Assembly: GCA_045046905.1 (NCBI GenBank)
Contig: JASFYU010000129.1
Location: 1-12,964, forward strand
Direction: 5' to 3'
Length of the DNA stretch: 12,964 bases
Source of the DNA: JASFYU01 sp045046905
Lineage (GTDB): Bacteria > Bacteroidota > Bacteroidia > Flavobacteriales > Flavobacteriaceae
In this document: positions 6,942 to 12,964 of the stretch, piece after piece
Layout of the letters: every line of letters begins with the position of its first letter
Numbering within the stretch: position 1 is the stretch's first letter
Made by a program: the position numbers and the translations under genes
Notes under the pieces: model-generated
Told to the model about the DNA's origin: nothing
Databases searched by the model: none
What the model saw: the letters and a program-made list of their open reading frames with translations, nothing else

Positions 6942-8312
6942 TTATTGCATGGTTTCTAAAATATCTACAATATCTTTTTCAGTAGTATCAGGGTTTATAA
7001 AGCAGAATCGTGACACCGTCTCGCATTCGGTTCCTTTTTTCCATTTGGTGGGGGTGACCAAGGCAAAACCACTCTCGTGGTTTCTATAGGTCCAATTTCT
7101 ATAATCTTCGGGCGTCCACCCCTTGCGTCTAAACAACACACATGAAAGACTAGGTTCTCTCACTAATTCTAGAATAGGATTTTTCTCGATAATACTACCG
7201 GCCAAATTAGCCAGTTCAATACCTCTTTCTATAGAGGATTTATAACTTTCAGTACCATGGGTGGCCAAGGAATACCACAAAGGAAGTCCACGTACCCTAC
7301 GGGTCAGCTGTATTTGGTAATCGGAAGGATTAAACCCCTGGGCTCCTTCATCCTTAAAAATATCTAAATAGGAGCCTTCTTGTGCATGGGCTTCTTTTGC
7401 CAGCTCTGGTCTTTTATAAATTACCGCGCCACAATCATAGGGAGAGAACAACCATTTATGGGGATCAATGGTGATGCTATCGGCCTTTTCAATGCCCTCG
7501 AACAAATGTCGAACAGAATCTGCGGCCAAAGCCCCGCCCCCATATGCGGCATCTACATGAAACCAAAGGTCTTCTTGTTCACAAACTTTTGCTATACCAG
7601 AAAGATCATCGATGATGCCTGCATTGGTAGTACCACCGGTAGCTACCACAGTAAACAGTCTTTTTCGTTGATCTGCGTCAAGTGTGTTTATACTTTCTAT
7701 AAGGGCTTCTGCGGTCATTAAATCTTCTGTTTCGACCAAGAGCACATCGACATCGATTACTTTTGCCATGGCCTTGATAGAGGAATGAGCTCCTACAGAA
7801 GTGACCATAAGGCCTTTTTTATTTTTGTTTTCGGAGTTCTTTCGCCATTGTTCTCTTGCGGTGACCATGGCCGATAAATTTGCGGCAGTACCGCCACTGG
7901 TAAAAACACCGAAAGCACCATCAGGTAGTCCTGTAAGCGATACCAACCAACGCATGGTTTCGTTTTCACAAAAAATACCCCCTGCTCCTTCCATCCAATA
8001 AGCGCCATGAATACTAGAGGCCGAGGTGACCAGGTCGAACATAATAGCCGCTCTAGTGGGGGCTGCCGGCACAAAGGCCAAATGTCTAGGATGATCAATA
8101 GGCACTGTTGCCTTTACGAGCACGTCTCTGAACAACTGAAATGCCTTTTCACCTCCGATACCCTGAGCGGTTATGGTCTCCCCTACCAGTTTCCTTAGTT
8201 CTTCTTCCTTTTTGGGTTTCCCTATTTCAGGCGAAGTATGTGATATTCTGCTAATAACATATTTCATGACATCTAAGGTCATTTCTACCAATTCTATGTC
8301 TATGTTGTGCAT
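6942..8312 (-). CDS. Group II pyridoxal-phosphate-dependent amino-acid decarboxylase
   Basis: A 456-residue fold-type I PLP enzyme of the aromatic amino acid/glutamate/diaminobutyrate decarboxylase family, which removes the carboxylate of an L-amino acid to give an amine. Visible are the phosphate-binding TSGGTAAN (138-145), H176 in GAHSSIK (expected to stack on the PLP ring), D254 in HVDAAYGG (contacts the pyridine nitrogen), and the Schiff-base lysine K286 in DPHKWLF. It is near full length for soluble members and cytosolic. The substrate cannot be assigned: the N-terminal part (LAFVPAAPT, AYWMEGAGG) fits the aromatic/diaminobutyrate branch broadly. The start ATG at 8312 follows an A-rich leader and a TAnnTTTG box at 8338-8331. 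It is transcribed alone: the next gene upstream, bshC, ends 187 bases away with a repeat in between. The family is certain; the substrate is open. Confidence 0.92.
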   Translation of the reverse strand: MHNIDIELVEMTLDVMKYVISRISHTSPEIGKPKKEEELRKLVGETITAQGIGGEKAFQLFRDVLVKATVPIDHPRHLAFVPAAPTRAAIMFDLVTSASSIHGAYWMEGAGGIFCENETMRWLVSLTGLPDGAFGVFTSGGTAANLSAMVTAREQWRKNSENKNKKGLMVTSVGAHSSIKAMAKVIDVDVLLVETEDLMTAEALIESINTLDADQRKRLFTVVATGGTTNAGIIDDLSGIAKVCEQEDLWFHVDAAYGGGALAADSVRHLFEGIEKADSITIDPHKWLFSPYDCGAVIYKRPELAKEAHAQEGSYLDIFKDEGAQGFNPSDYQIQLTRRVRGLPLWYSLATHGTESYKSSIERGIELANLAGSIIEKNPILELVREPSLSCVLFRRKGWTPEDYRNWTYRNHESGFALVTPTKWKKGTECETVSRFCFINPDTTEKDIVDILETMQ

Positions 8313-8330
8313 ACATTTTATTTAGTTATG

Positions 8331-8338
8331 CAAAGGTA
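8331..8338 (-). promoter_or_regulatory. Candidate -7 box for the decarboxylase gene
   Basis: The minus strand reads TACCTTTG, an exact match to the Bacteroidota -7 consensus TAnnTTTG, with 18 bases between it and the ATG. This implies a leader of roughly 12-15 bases, A-rich and without a Shine-Dalgarno sequence. A clear -33 TTG was not found. Position and spacing make this the most convincing promoter box in the window. Confidence 0.5.
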
Positions 8339-8391
8339 GCATATTGTTTCACCAGCATTTTTTTTACTACTAAAATTTCAGTTGACGAATT

Positions 8392-8458
8392 TATTTATTC
8401 TCACCTATGGGTTTAGCCTGCCTTTGCCGCAGGCAGGTCTGTCCCGAGGTAGTTTACT
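8392..8458 (-). repeat. Dispersed repeat, family 1, copy 2 (67 bases, loop inverted)
   Basis: Read on the minus strand it starts AGTAAACTACCTCGGG and ends TAAACCC...GAATAAATA, matching 6708-6774 position for position without gaps. The hairpin core differs: here the minus strand has CCTGCGGCAAAGG where copy 1 has CCTTTACCGCAGG. These are reverse complements of each other except at one base. The stem CCTGCC/GGCAGG is 6 bp. It begins 42 bases downstream of the bshC stop, in bshC orientation, and lies upstream of the decarboxylase promoter. Confidence 0.75.
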
Positions 8459-8499
8459 TACCAACTTTTATAGAAGAGATAACCCAATAAGGACTGTAA

Positions 8500-10104
8500 T
8501 TATGCGATATGAATGATGGTAAAGTCTTTGGAAAGAGGCCGTAATGAATTCATTAACAGAGGAATAAGCTTATCTCCTAAATCCAAATACAATTCGGAAA
8601 AATTAAGGTTTCTTTCTTGTAGTGATGTACTAGGGAATAATTCATTTTGGATTTCGGTCATGCGCACTACCTGATCCTTTAATTTTCTTTTTTGAGCTTT
8701 CAACAAGCGTTTTTCTAGTTTATCGAGTCCTCTTTTCTGCTTTACCTCTTGTGCCTTTACCGCTCCTAAGAAAGATTTATCAGTTTGTTCAGCCAAATCA
8801 TAAAGCCCCTTAAACTGTTCTTCTAAAAGCTTTTTTTGTGAAGAAAAATCGATATCAATATTCGAGATTGCCCGAATCTTTTTATTGATAAAACTGCTCT
8901 GCTTCATGAATAGGTCAGGTATGGTCAAATCCATTTTTATCAGCTTTTTTCTTTGTTTTTCAGAAATCACAAGGGCCGAGTTGCGTAGAAGAAGCATAGG
9001 AAAAGGTACGTCAATAGCTTCAAAAGATGATTTTAGTTCTAACCAATAGGCCAATTCTCCGCCTCCGCCAATATAACAAAGGTTGGGTAATATTACCTCT
9101 TGATATATGGGGCGCGCAATCACATTGGGCGAAAATCGGCCAGGAAAATCATCGATCTCTTTGAGTAGCTCGCTCTTACTCCAAGATACTTTTGAATCAG
9201 TTAGGGCATATCGGTCGCCCGACTCAACAATACGCTCACGAATATCATCCCTTAAATAGAAATAATTGATTTCTCTTGGGTTTACCTGTATCTCATAATC
9301 TTTAGATAGTTCTTGTAATCGAACATTAGTTTCCGATACTTTTTGGTAGGGTATGGTTTCGAATAAATCTTTCTTGATATAAGGAATGAGCAATTTTTTT
9401 AAATCAATATCATCACCATCAACAATGACCAAGCCGTAATGTCCGAAAAGTTCATTCGCCAAATAACGGGTGGCATCGGTTAAATTATTATGATTCAAAT
9501 AGGCTTTTTGAAATAATTCTTTCAAGGCTTCTGCAGTATCACTATGACCAATTTCATTGGCAAAGGCATCATAAACCTCTTGAAGGCCTTCAGTTTTCAA
9601 ATGGCCTACAGCACCTGAAGCATCTCGGTTCCATTGTAATTTTTTTCCCTTTAAATTAAAATAATTGATTTCATCAAAATCGTGGTCTTCGGTGGCCATC
9701 CAATATATAGGTACAAAATTATATTTCGGATATTCTTTTTTCAGCTGCAGCGTAAGGTTTATTGTGCTAATGATTTTGTACAAAAAATACAATGGCCCAG
9801 TAAAAAGGTTCAGTTGATGGCCGGTAACAACGGTAAAAGTTGTTGGCTCCTTCAACATAATCAGATTATTTTTGGTGCTGCCACTCACATTAAATGCATC
9901 ATACTGCTTCAGTAGCGCATCATACAAAACTGCCCTATGGGCTTCTGGAAAATGTATAGCTTTCTCATTAATCTGGCCTTCGAAATTCTCAATAGTAGGA
10001 AATCGGTTATAAAAAGGTTTTAGTTCATCCTTTTCATCAATATAATCACAGATTAGTTCAGAAAAATAACCGGTTTTTTTTAAGGGAAGACAGTCAATAG
10101 CCAT
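8500..10104 (-). CDS. bshC: Bacillithiol synthase, cysteine-adding enzyme BshC
   Basis: A 534-residue cytosolic enzyme that adds cysteine to glucosaminyl-malate, the last step of bacillithiol synthesis, a low-molecular-weight thiol used by Firmicutes and many Bacteroidota in place of glutathione. Recognisable family blocks are TGHQLNLFTGP (94-104), PIYWMATEDHDFDEI (132-146), RPIYQEVILPNLCYIGGGGE (331-350), a charged coiled-coil-like stretch at about 410-475 rich in K/E/L, and the SLQERNLNF block near 495-504. The length is normal for the family. The start ATG at 10104 begins MAIDCLPLKKTGYFSEL, like other family members, which open with a short strand before the Rossmann-like core. bshA and bshB are not nearby, so the pathway is scattered as in many Bacteroidota. 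It is divergent from the M14 peptidase gene, with no shared theme. Confidence 0.93.
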   Translation of the reverse strand: MAIDCLPLKKTGYFSELICDYIDEKDELKPFYNRFPTIENFEGQINEKAIHFPEAHRAVLYDALLKQYDAFNVSGSTKNNLIMLKEPTTFTVVTGHQLNLFTGPLYFLYKIISTINLTLQLKKEYPKYNFVPIYWMATEDHDFDEINYFNLKGKKLQWNRDASGAVGHLKTEGLQEVYDAFANEIGHSDTAEALKELFQKAYLNHNNLTDATRYLANELFGHYGLVIVDGDDIDLKKLLIPYIKKDLFETIPYQKVSETNVRLQELSKDYEIQVNPREINYFYLRDDIRERIVESGDRYALTDSKVSWSKSELLKEIDDFPGRFSPNVIARPIYQEVILPNLCYIGGGGELAYWLELKSSFEAIDVPFPMLLLRNSALVISEKQRKKLIKMDLTIPDLFMKQSSFINKKIRAISNIDIDFSSQKKLLEEQFKGLYDLAEQTDKSFLGAVKAQEVKQKRGLDKLEKRLLKAQKRKLKDQVVRMTEIQNELFPSTSLQERNLNFSELYLDLGDKLIPLLMNSLRPLSKDFTIIHIA

Positions 10105-10240
10105 AAATACGATGAGAATCTGGGTAAAGATAAAATTCTTAGAATATCAAATTCCTAAAAATACGTTAATTGCTACGACCACTCACCCTAGAAACCTATT
10201 AAATCGTAGATTTTCGACCGCTGTTGTCGGCAATATTCAT

Positions 10241-10248
10241 TAGTTTTG
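10241..10248 (+). promoter_or_regulatory. Candidate -7 box for the M14 peptidase gene
   Basis: TAGTTTTG matches TAnnTTTG exactly. A TTG at 10224-10226 lies 14 bases upstream, closer than the usual 17-23. If used, the mRNA would have a leader of about 220 bases containing all three repeat segments. Confidence 0.3.
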
Positions 10249-10264
10249 ATTTCATACGAACCAA

Positions 10265-10301
10265 TACCCTCGGGGCAAGGCTGCCTTTCGATAATTAAAC
10301 C
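10265..10301 (+). repeat. Dispersed repeat, family 1, diverged copy
   Basis: TACCCTCGGGGCA, GGCTGCCTTT and TTAAACC occur in the same order as in the 67-base copies. The middle is shortened and the hairpin arms have decayed. It shares the plus orientation with copies 1 and 3. Confidence 0.45.
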
Positions 10302-10320
10302 TTTAGCTTAAAATCAACAA

Positions 10321-10342
10321 CCTCAACCCAAGGGTAGGAGCT
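10321..10342 (+). repeat. Dispersed hairpin repeat, family 2, copy B
   Basis: CTC-A-ACCC and GGGT-AG-GAG face each other across an AA centre, giving the better hairpin of the two copies; it matches 5330-5351 at 19 of 22 positions. Weaker resemblance seems to continue downstream: CCCCTTCAT with GTAG near 10376-10393 against CCCTTTTCAT with GATAG near 5367-5385. The full element may therefore be longer. Confidence 0.5.
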
Positions 10343-10420
10343 GTGTTTCTGAAAAATAATTTTTGATTCTAAGGCGAGCCCCTTCATAGGTAGACAAGCA
10401 TCAGCGAAGCTGCTGGCATA

Positions 10421-10470
10421 GGCAGGCCTGCCTGTAGTAGGCAAGTTAAACCCTCAATGAGGGATTAAAA
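10421..10470 (+). repeat. Dispersed repeat, family 1, copy 3, abutting the peptidase start
   Basis: It keeps the perfect 12-base palindrome GGCAGGCCTGCC (10421-10432), a shortened loop, GTTAAACCC, and a second hairpin CCCTC-AAT-GAGGG (10451-10463) followed by ATTAAAA. It ends seven bases before the ATG at 10478. The left end ACTACCTC is lost. The second hairpin differs from copy 1 by paired changes that keep the stem. Confidence 0.7.
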
Positions 10471-10477
10471 CAAATTT

Positions 10478-12937
10478 ATGAAGCAGTTTTTACGCTTATT
10501 CACTCTCTTATTTGCTTTCTCTTCGGTTTCTCAGGAAATACAATCGCCTTCCGAGTTTTTAGGCTACGAGCTAGGCACTGAATTTACGTGGCACCACGAG
10601 GTAGTAGACTATTACCAATACCTTGCCGATAAAGTTTCGGATCGCGTTCGATTGCAGGAATATGGAAAAACTAATGAACAAAGACCTTTGCTATTGGCCT
10701 ATATCTCATCACCCAAGAATATCAACAATCTAGAAAGCATACGTTCCGAACATATAAAAAGTACCATCGGAAAAAGCACCGCCTCAAAGGCTATTGTTTG
10801 GCTGAGCTACAACGTTCATGGTAATGAAAGCGTAAGCACCGAAGCTTCGATGCAAACCATTTATGAACTTTTAACAAGCAAAAGCGAGTATCTTAAGAAT
10901 ACCATAGTAATTATAGACCCCTGTATTAACCCTGATGGTCGTGAGCGCTACGTAAATTGGTACAAGCAAAATAAAAACACGCCCCATACAACTGACCCCA
11001 ACAGCAAGGAACACCATGAGGGTTGGCTGAGCGGCCGCAGCAACCATTATATGTTCGACCTCAATCGCGACTGGGCATGGTTGACTCAGGCAGAAAGCCA
11101 GCAGAGGCTTAAAGTATTCAACCAATGGCTGCCTCATGTACATGTTGATTTTCATGAACAGGGTGTCGATAGTCCGTATTATTTTGCCCCTGCCGCCGAG
11201 CCTTTTCATGAGGTTATAACCAATTTTCAACGCGATTTTCAAATAACCATCGGAAAAAACCATTCCAAATACTTTGATGCTAAGGGTTGGTTTTATTTTA
11301 CCAAAGAGGTTTTCGACCTTTTTTATCCTAGTTATGGCGATACCTACCCTACCTACAATGGCAGTATCGGCATGACCTATGAGCAAGGAGGTAGCGGCAG
11401 AGCCGGACTCAGTATTGTCACCAAAATTAGTGACACACTTACGTTAAAAGATAGAATCTCACACCATCTCACTACAGGGCTATCAACAATCGAAATATCG
11501 GCCAAGAATGCAGCCAAGTTGAATCTTGAATTTCAAAAATTTTATCAGCCTAAAAATTACAAATACAAAAGTTATGTAGTACAGGGTGATTCTGATAAAA
11601 TACAGTCATTGATACACTTATTAGCGCAGCATAAAATCGAATATGGAAAAGCTCATATTGGTACGGTCAAGGGCTATAGTTACGCTACAGGAAAAAACGG
11701 AAGTATGAAAACTGATACTACCGCCATTGTAGTATCTACCCAGCAGCCCAAAGGCACCTTGGTCAAGGTCTTGTTCGAACCCAAAGCAAAACTGAGCGAT
11801 TCGCTCACCTATGATATCACGGCCTGGTCACTACCCTATGCCTACGGACTCAATGCTATTGCTTCGGAAAAAATAGTACTGACAAGAGCAGAAAGTAAAT
11901 CTATAAATAAACTGAATACTGACCTTAGTAAAGATGCCTATGCGTATATCAGCAAGTGGAGTAGCATGAACAACGCTCGTTTTCTTGCCGAGTTGCTGCA
12001 TGTGAAAATACGGGTTCGCCACGCGAAAAAACCATTCACGATAGATGACAAAGAATACAAACAAGGCAGCCTGATTATTACAAGGGGAGATAACAAAAAG
12101 AATCCATATTTTCTTAAAAAGCTTATAAAAATAGCCGCCAAGCACAGTGTTCCTTTGACCGCTACCAGTACTGGTTTTGTTGATAAGGGAAAAGACTTTG
12201 GCTCGAATCAGGTGCAGCCGGTAGCGGCGGTTAAAATCGCAGTACTCTCAGGCAAGCCGACATCGACTCTGCGTTTTGGTGAAATATGGCATTTCTTTGA
12301 GCAACAACTACACTACCCGCTGACCGTTTTAGATTCAGACTATATTGACGATGTTGATCTTTCAAAATACAATGTACTGATACTACCGAGCGGCAGTGGC
12401 TACAAACACTTTTTCAAAGACGAAAGATTAAGCCATATAAAGGAATGGGTCAAAAAGGGCGGAAAGTTAATTGCCATGGGTGACGCTATACAAGCTATTT
12501 CAGAAAAAGAGGGCTTTGGTATCAAGGCACGAAAAAAAGAAAAAGATTCTACCCTTAGCAAAGAGGTAAAAACCTATGATGAGCGCCAAAGAGAAAATAT
12601 CAAAGATGCCATTAACGGCGCCATATTCAAAACCAAGGTCGATAACACCCACCCGTTGGCCTATGGGTATGAGGACACCTATTTCACACTAAAACTCAAT
12701 GATGACACCTATGAATACATGAATACGGGCACCGTTGTTTATTTAGAACAAACAACCCGTCCCATTGCCGGTTTTGCCGGTAGTGAAGCACAAAAAAAGA
12801 TAGCTAATACCCTGATTTTTGGTGTCGAAAACTATGGTGATGGGCAGGTAGTTTATATGGTCGACAACCCACTGTTTCGAGGTTTTTGGGAAAATGGAAA
12901 GTTGTTTTTCGCCAATGCCCTTTTTATGGTGCGGTAA
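10478..12937 (+). CDS. Secreted M14 zinc carboxypeptidase-like protein with a C-terminal GATase1-like domain
   Basis: An 819-residue exported metallopeptidase. A signal peptide spans about residues 1-19 (MKQFLRLFTLLFAFSSVSQ). The M14 catalytic domain (about 35-330) has zinc ligands H114 and E117 in VHGNES and H226 in HVDFHEQG, substrate-binding residues in NPDGRERY (151-158) and FDLNRDW (193-199), and the catalytic glutamate E302 in TYEQGGSG. It should remove residues from peptides in the periplasm or outside the cell. A linker region (about 340-580) follows, then from about 584 (VKIAVLSGKPTSTLRFGEIW) a class I glutamine-amidotransferase-like Rossmann domain. The usual nucleophile-elbow position reads KLIAMGDAI without cysteine, so this domain is probably structural or binding. 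The C-terminus ends VVYMVDNPLFRGFWENGKLF..., complete before the stop. There is no Shine-Dalgarno site; a repeat abuts the start. The catalytic family is certain; the substrate is unknown. Confidence 0.93.
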   Translation: MKQFLRLFTLLFAFSSVSQEIQSPSEFLGYELGTEFTWHHEVVDYYQYLADKVSDRVRLQEYGKTNEQRPLLLAYISSPKNINNLESIRSEHIKSTIGKSTASKAIVWLSYNVHGNESVSTEASMQTIYELLTSKSEYLKNTIVIIDPCINPDGRERYVNWYKQNKNTPHTTDPNSKEHHEGWLSGRSNHYMFDLNRDWAWLTQAESQQRLKVFNQWLPHVHVDFHEQGVDSPYYFAPAAEPFHEVITNFQRDFQITIGKNHSKYFDAKGWFYFTKEVFDLFYPSYGDTYPTYNGSIGMTYEQGGSGRAGLSIVTKISDTLTLKDRISHHLTTGLSTIEISAKNAAKLNLEFQKFYQPKNYKYKSYVVQGDSDKIQSLIHLLAQHKIEYGKAHIGTVKGYSYATGKNGSMKTDTTAIVVSTQQPKGTLVKVLFEPKAKLSDSLTYDITAWSLPYAYGLNAIASEKIVLTRAESKSINKLNTDLSKDAYAYISKWSSMNNARFLAELLHVKIRVRHAKKPFTIDDKEYKQGSLIITRGDNKKNPYFLKKLIKIAAKHSVPLTATSTGFVDKGKDFGSNQVQPVAAVKIAVLSGKPTSTLRFGEIWHFFEQQLHYPLTVLDSDYIDDVDLSKYNVLILPSGSGYKHFFKDERLSHIKEWVKKGGKLIAMGDAIQAISEKEGFGIKARKKEKDSTLSKEVKTYDERQRENIKDAINGAIFKTKVDNTHPLAYGYEDTYFTLKLNDDTYEYMNTGTVVYLEQTTRPIAGFAGSEAQKKIANTLIFGVENYGDGQVVYMVDNPLFRGFWENGKLFFANALFMVR

Positions 12938-12951
12938 AAGATTGGTTATCT

Positions 12952-12964
12952 TATATATATATAT
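12952..12964. repeat. AT dinucleotide tract at the window edge
   Basis: Alternating T and A run from 12952 to the last base, beginning 14 bases after the peptidase stop and continuing past the window. It could be a simple repeat or the left part of an AT-rich terminator; its length cannot be seen. Confidence 0.6.

Larger units (their letters stand above)
10105..10477. other. 373-base divergent spacer between bshC and the M14 peptidase gene
   Basis: No gene is seen. The spacer must carry promoters for both flanking genes. A TAGTTTTG match to TAnnTTTG lies at 10241-10248 (plus). A weaker minus-strand TATCTTTA lies at 10132-10125, with TTTG 15 bases upstream of it. Three repeat segments follow one another towards the peptidase gene: diverged family 1 (10265-10301), family 2 (10321-10342) and family 1 copy 3 (10421-10470). 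Confidence 0.6.

Noticed and set aside
10445..10470. A CRISPR-repeat-like string, GTTAAACCC...GGGATTAAAAC, before the peptidase gene
   Set aside because: It occurs once here with no spacer-repeat periodicity and no cas genes, and it is explained as the right end of the dispersed repeat family.

Overview
The window looks like chromosomal DNA of a member of the Bacteroidota, most likely a marine Flavobacteriaceae. This rests on the AT-rich sequence, A-rich leaders with few Shine-Dalgarno sites, several matches to the Bacteroidota -7 promoter box TAnnTTTG, and the gene content: BshC, a secreted DUF922 protein, a LysM protein fused to a periplasmic-binding fold, a flavobacterial-type FMN-binding protein and a large secreted M14 peptidase. 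The genus cannot be fixed from the sequence alone.

Layout. At the left edge is a forward hydroxypyruvate-isomerase-type TIM-barrel gene (2-787), probably missing its 5' end. It converges on a leftward cluster: guaA (5242-3710), a five-LysM protein with a type 1 periplasmic-binding fold (3707-1518) and a secreted DUF922 putative metalloprotease (1436-906). guaA and the LysM gene are only 2 bases apart and probably co-transcribed. An 838-base gene-free stretch (5249-6086) follows. Next come a forward FMN-binding PNPOx-like gene (6087-6632) and, convergent with it, a group II PLP-dependent decarboxylase (8312-6942). The bacillithiol synthase gene bshC (10104-8500) also reads leftward. A 373-base divergent spacer separates it from the forward secreted M14 peptidase gene (10478-12937). 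The window ends inside an AT-dinucleotide tract.

How the genes fit together. Most are unrelated housekeeping or envelope functions: GMP synthesis, cell-wall binding, thiol biosynthesis, amino-acid decarboxylation and extracellular peptide breakdown. The PNPOx-like protein and the PLP enzyme share a cofactor theme at most and are not co-transcribed. No defence system, mobile element, CRISPR array, tRNA or rRNA was seen.

The most distinctive content is intergenic. A dispersed family of short, oriented, hairpin-forming repeats recurs in the spacers. Two copies (6708-6774 and, inverted, 8392-8458) align over 67 bases without a gap, yet the loop of their main hairpin is flipped between them. A third copy (10421-10470) abuts the start of the peptidase gene, and its second hairpin has compensatory base changes. 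A second hairpin repeat (5330-5351 and 10321-10342) and a strong isolated stem-loop (5673-5698) occupy the same spacers. I saw no convincing new multi-gene system.
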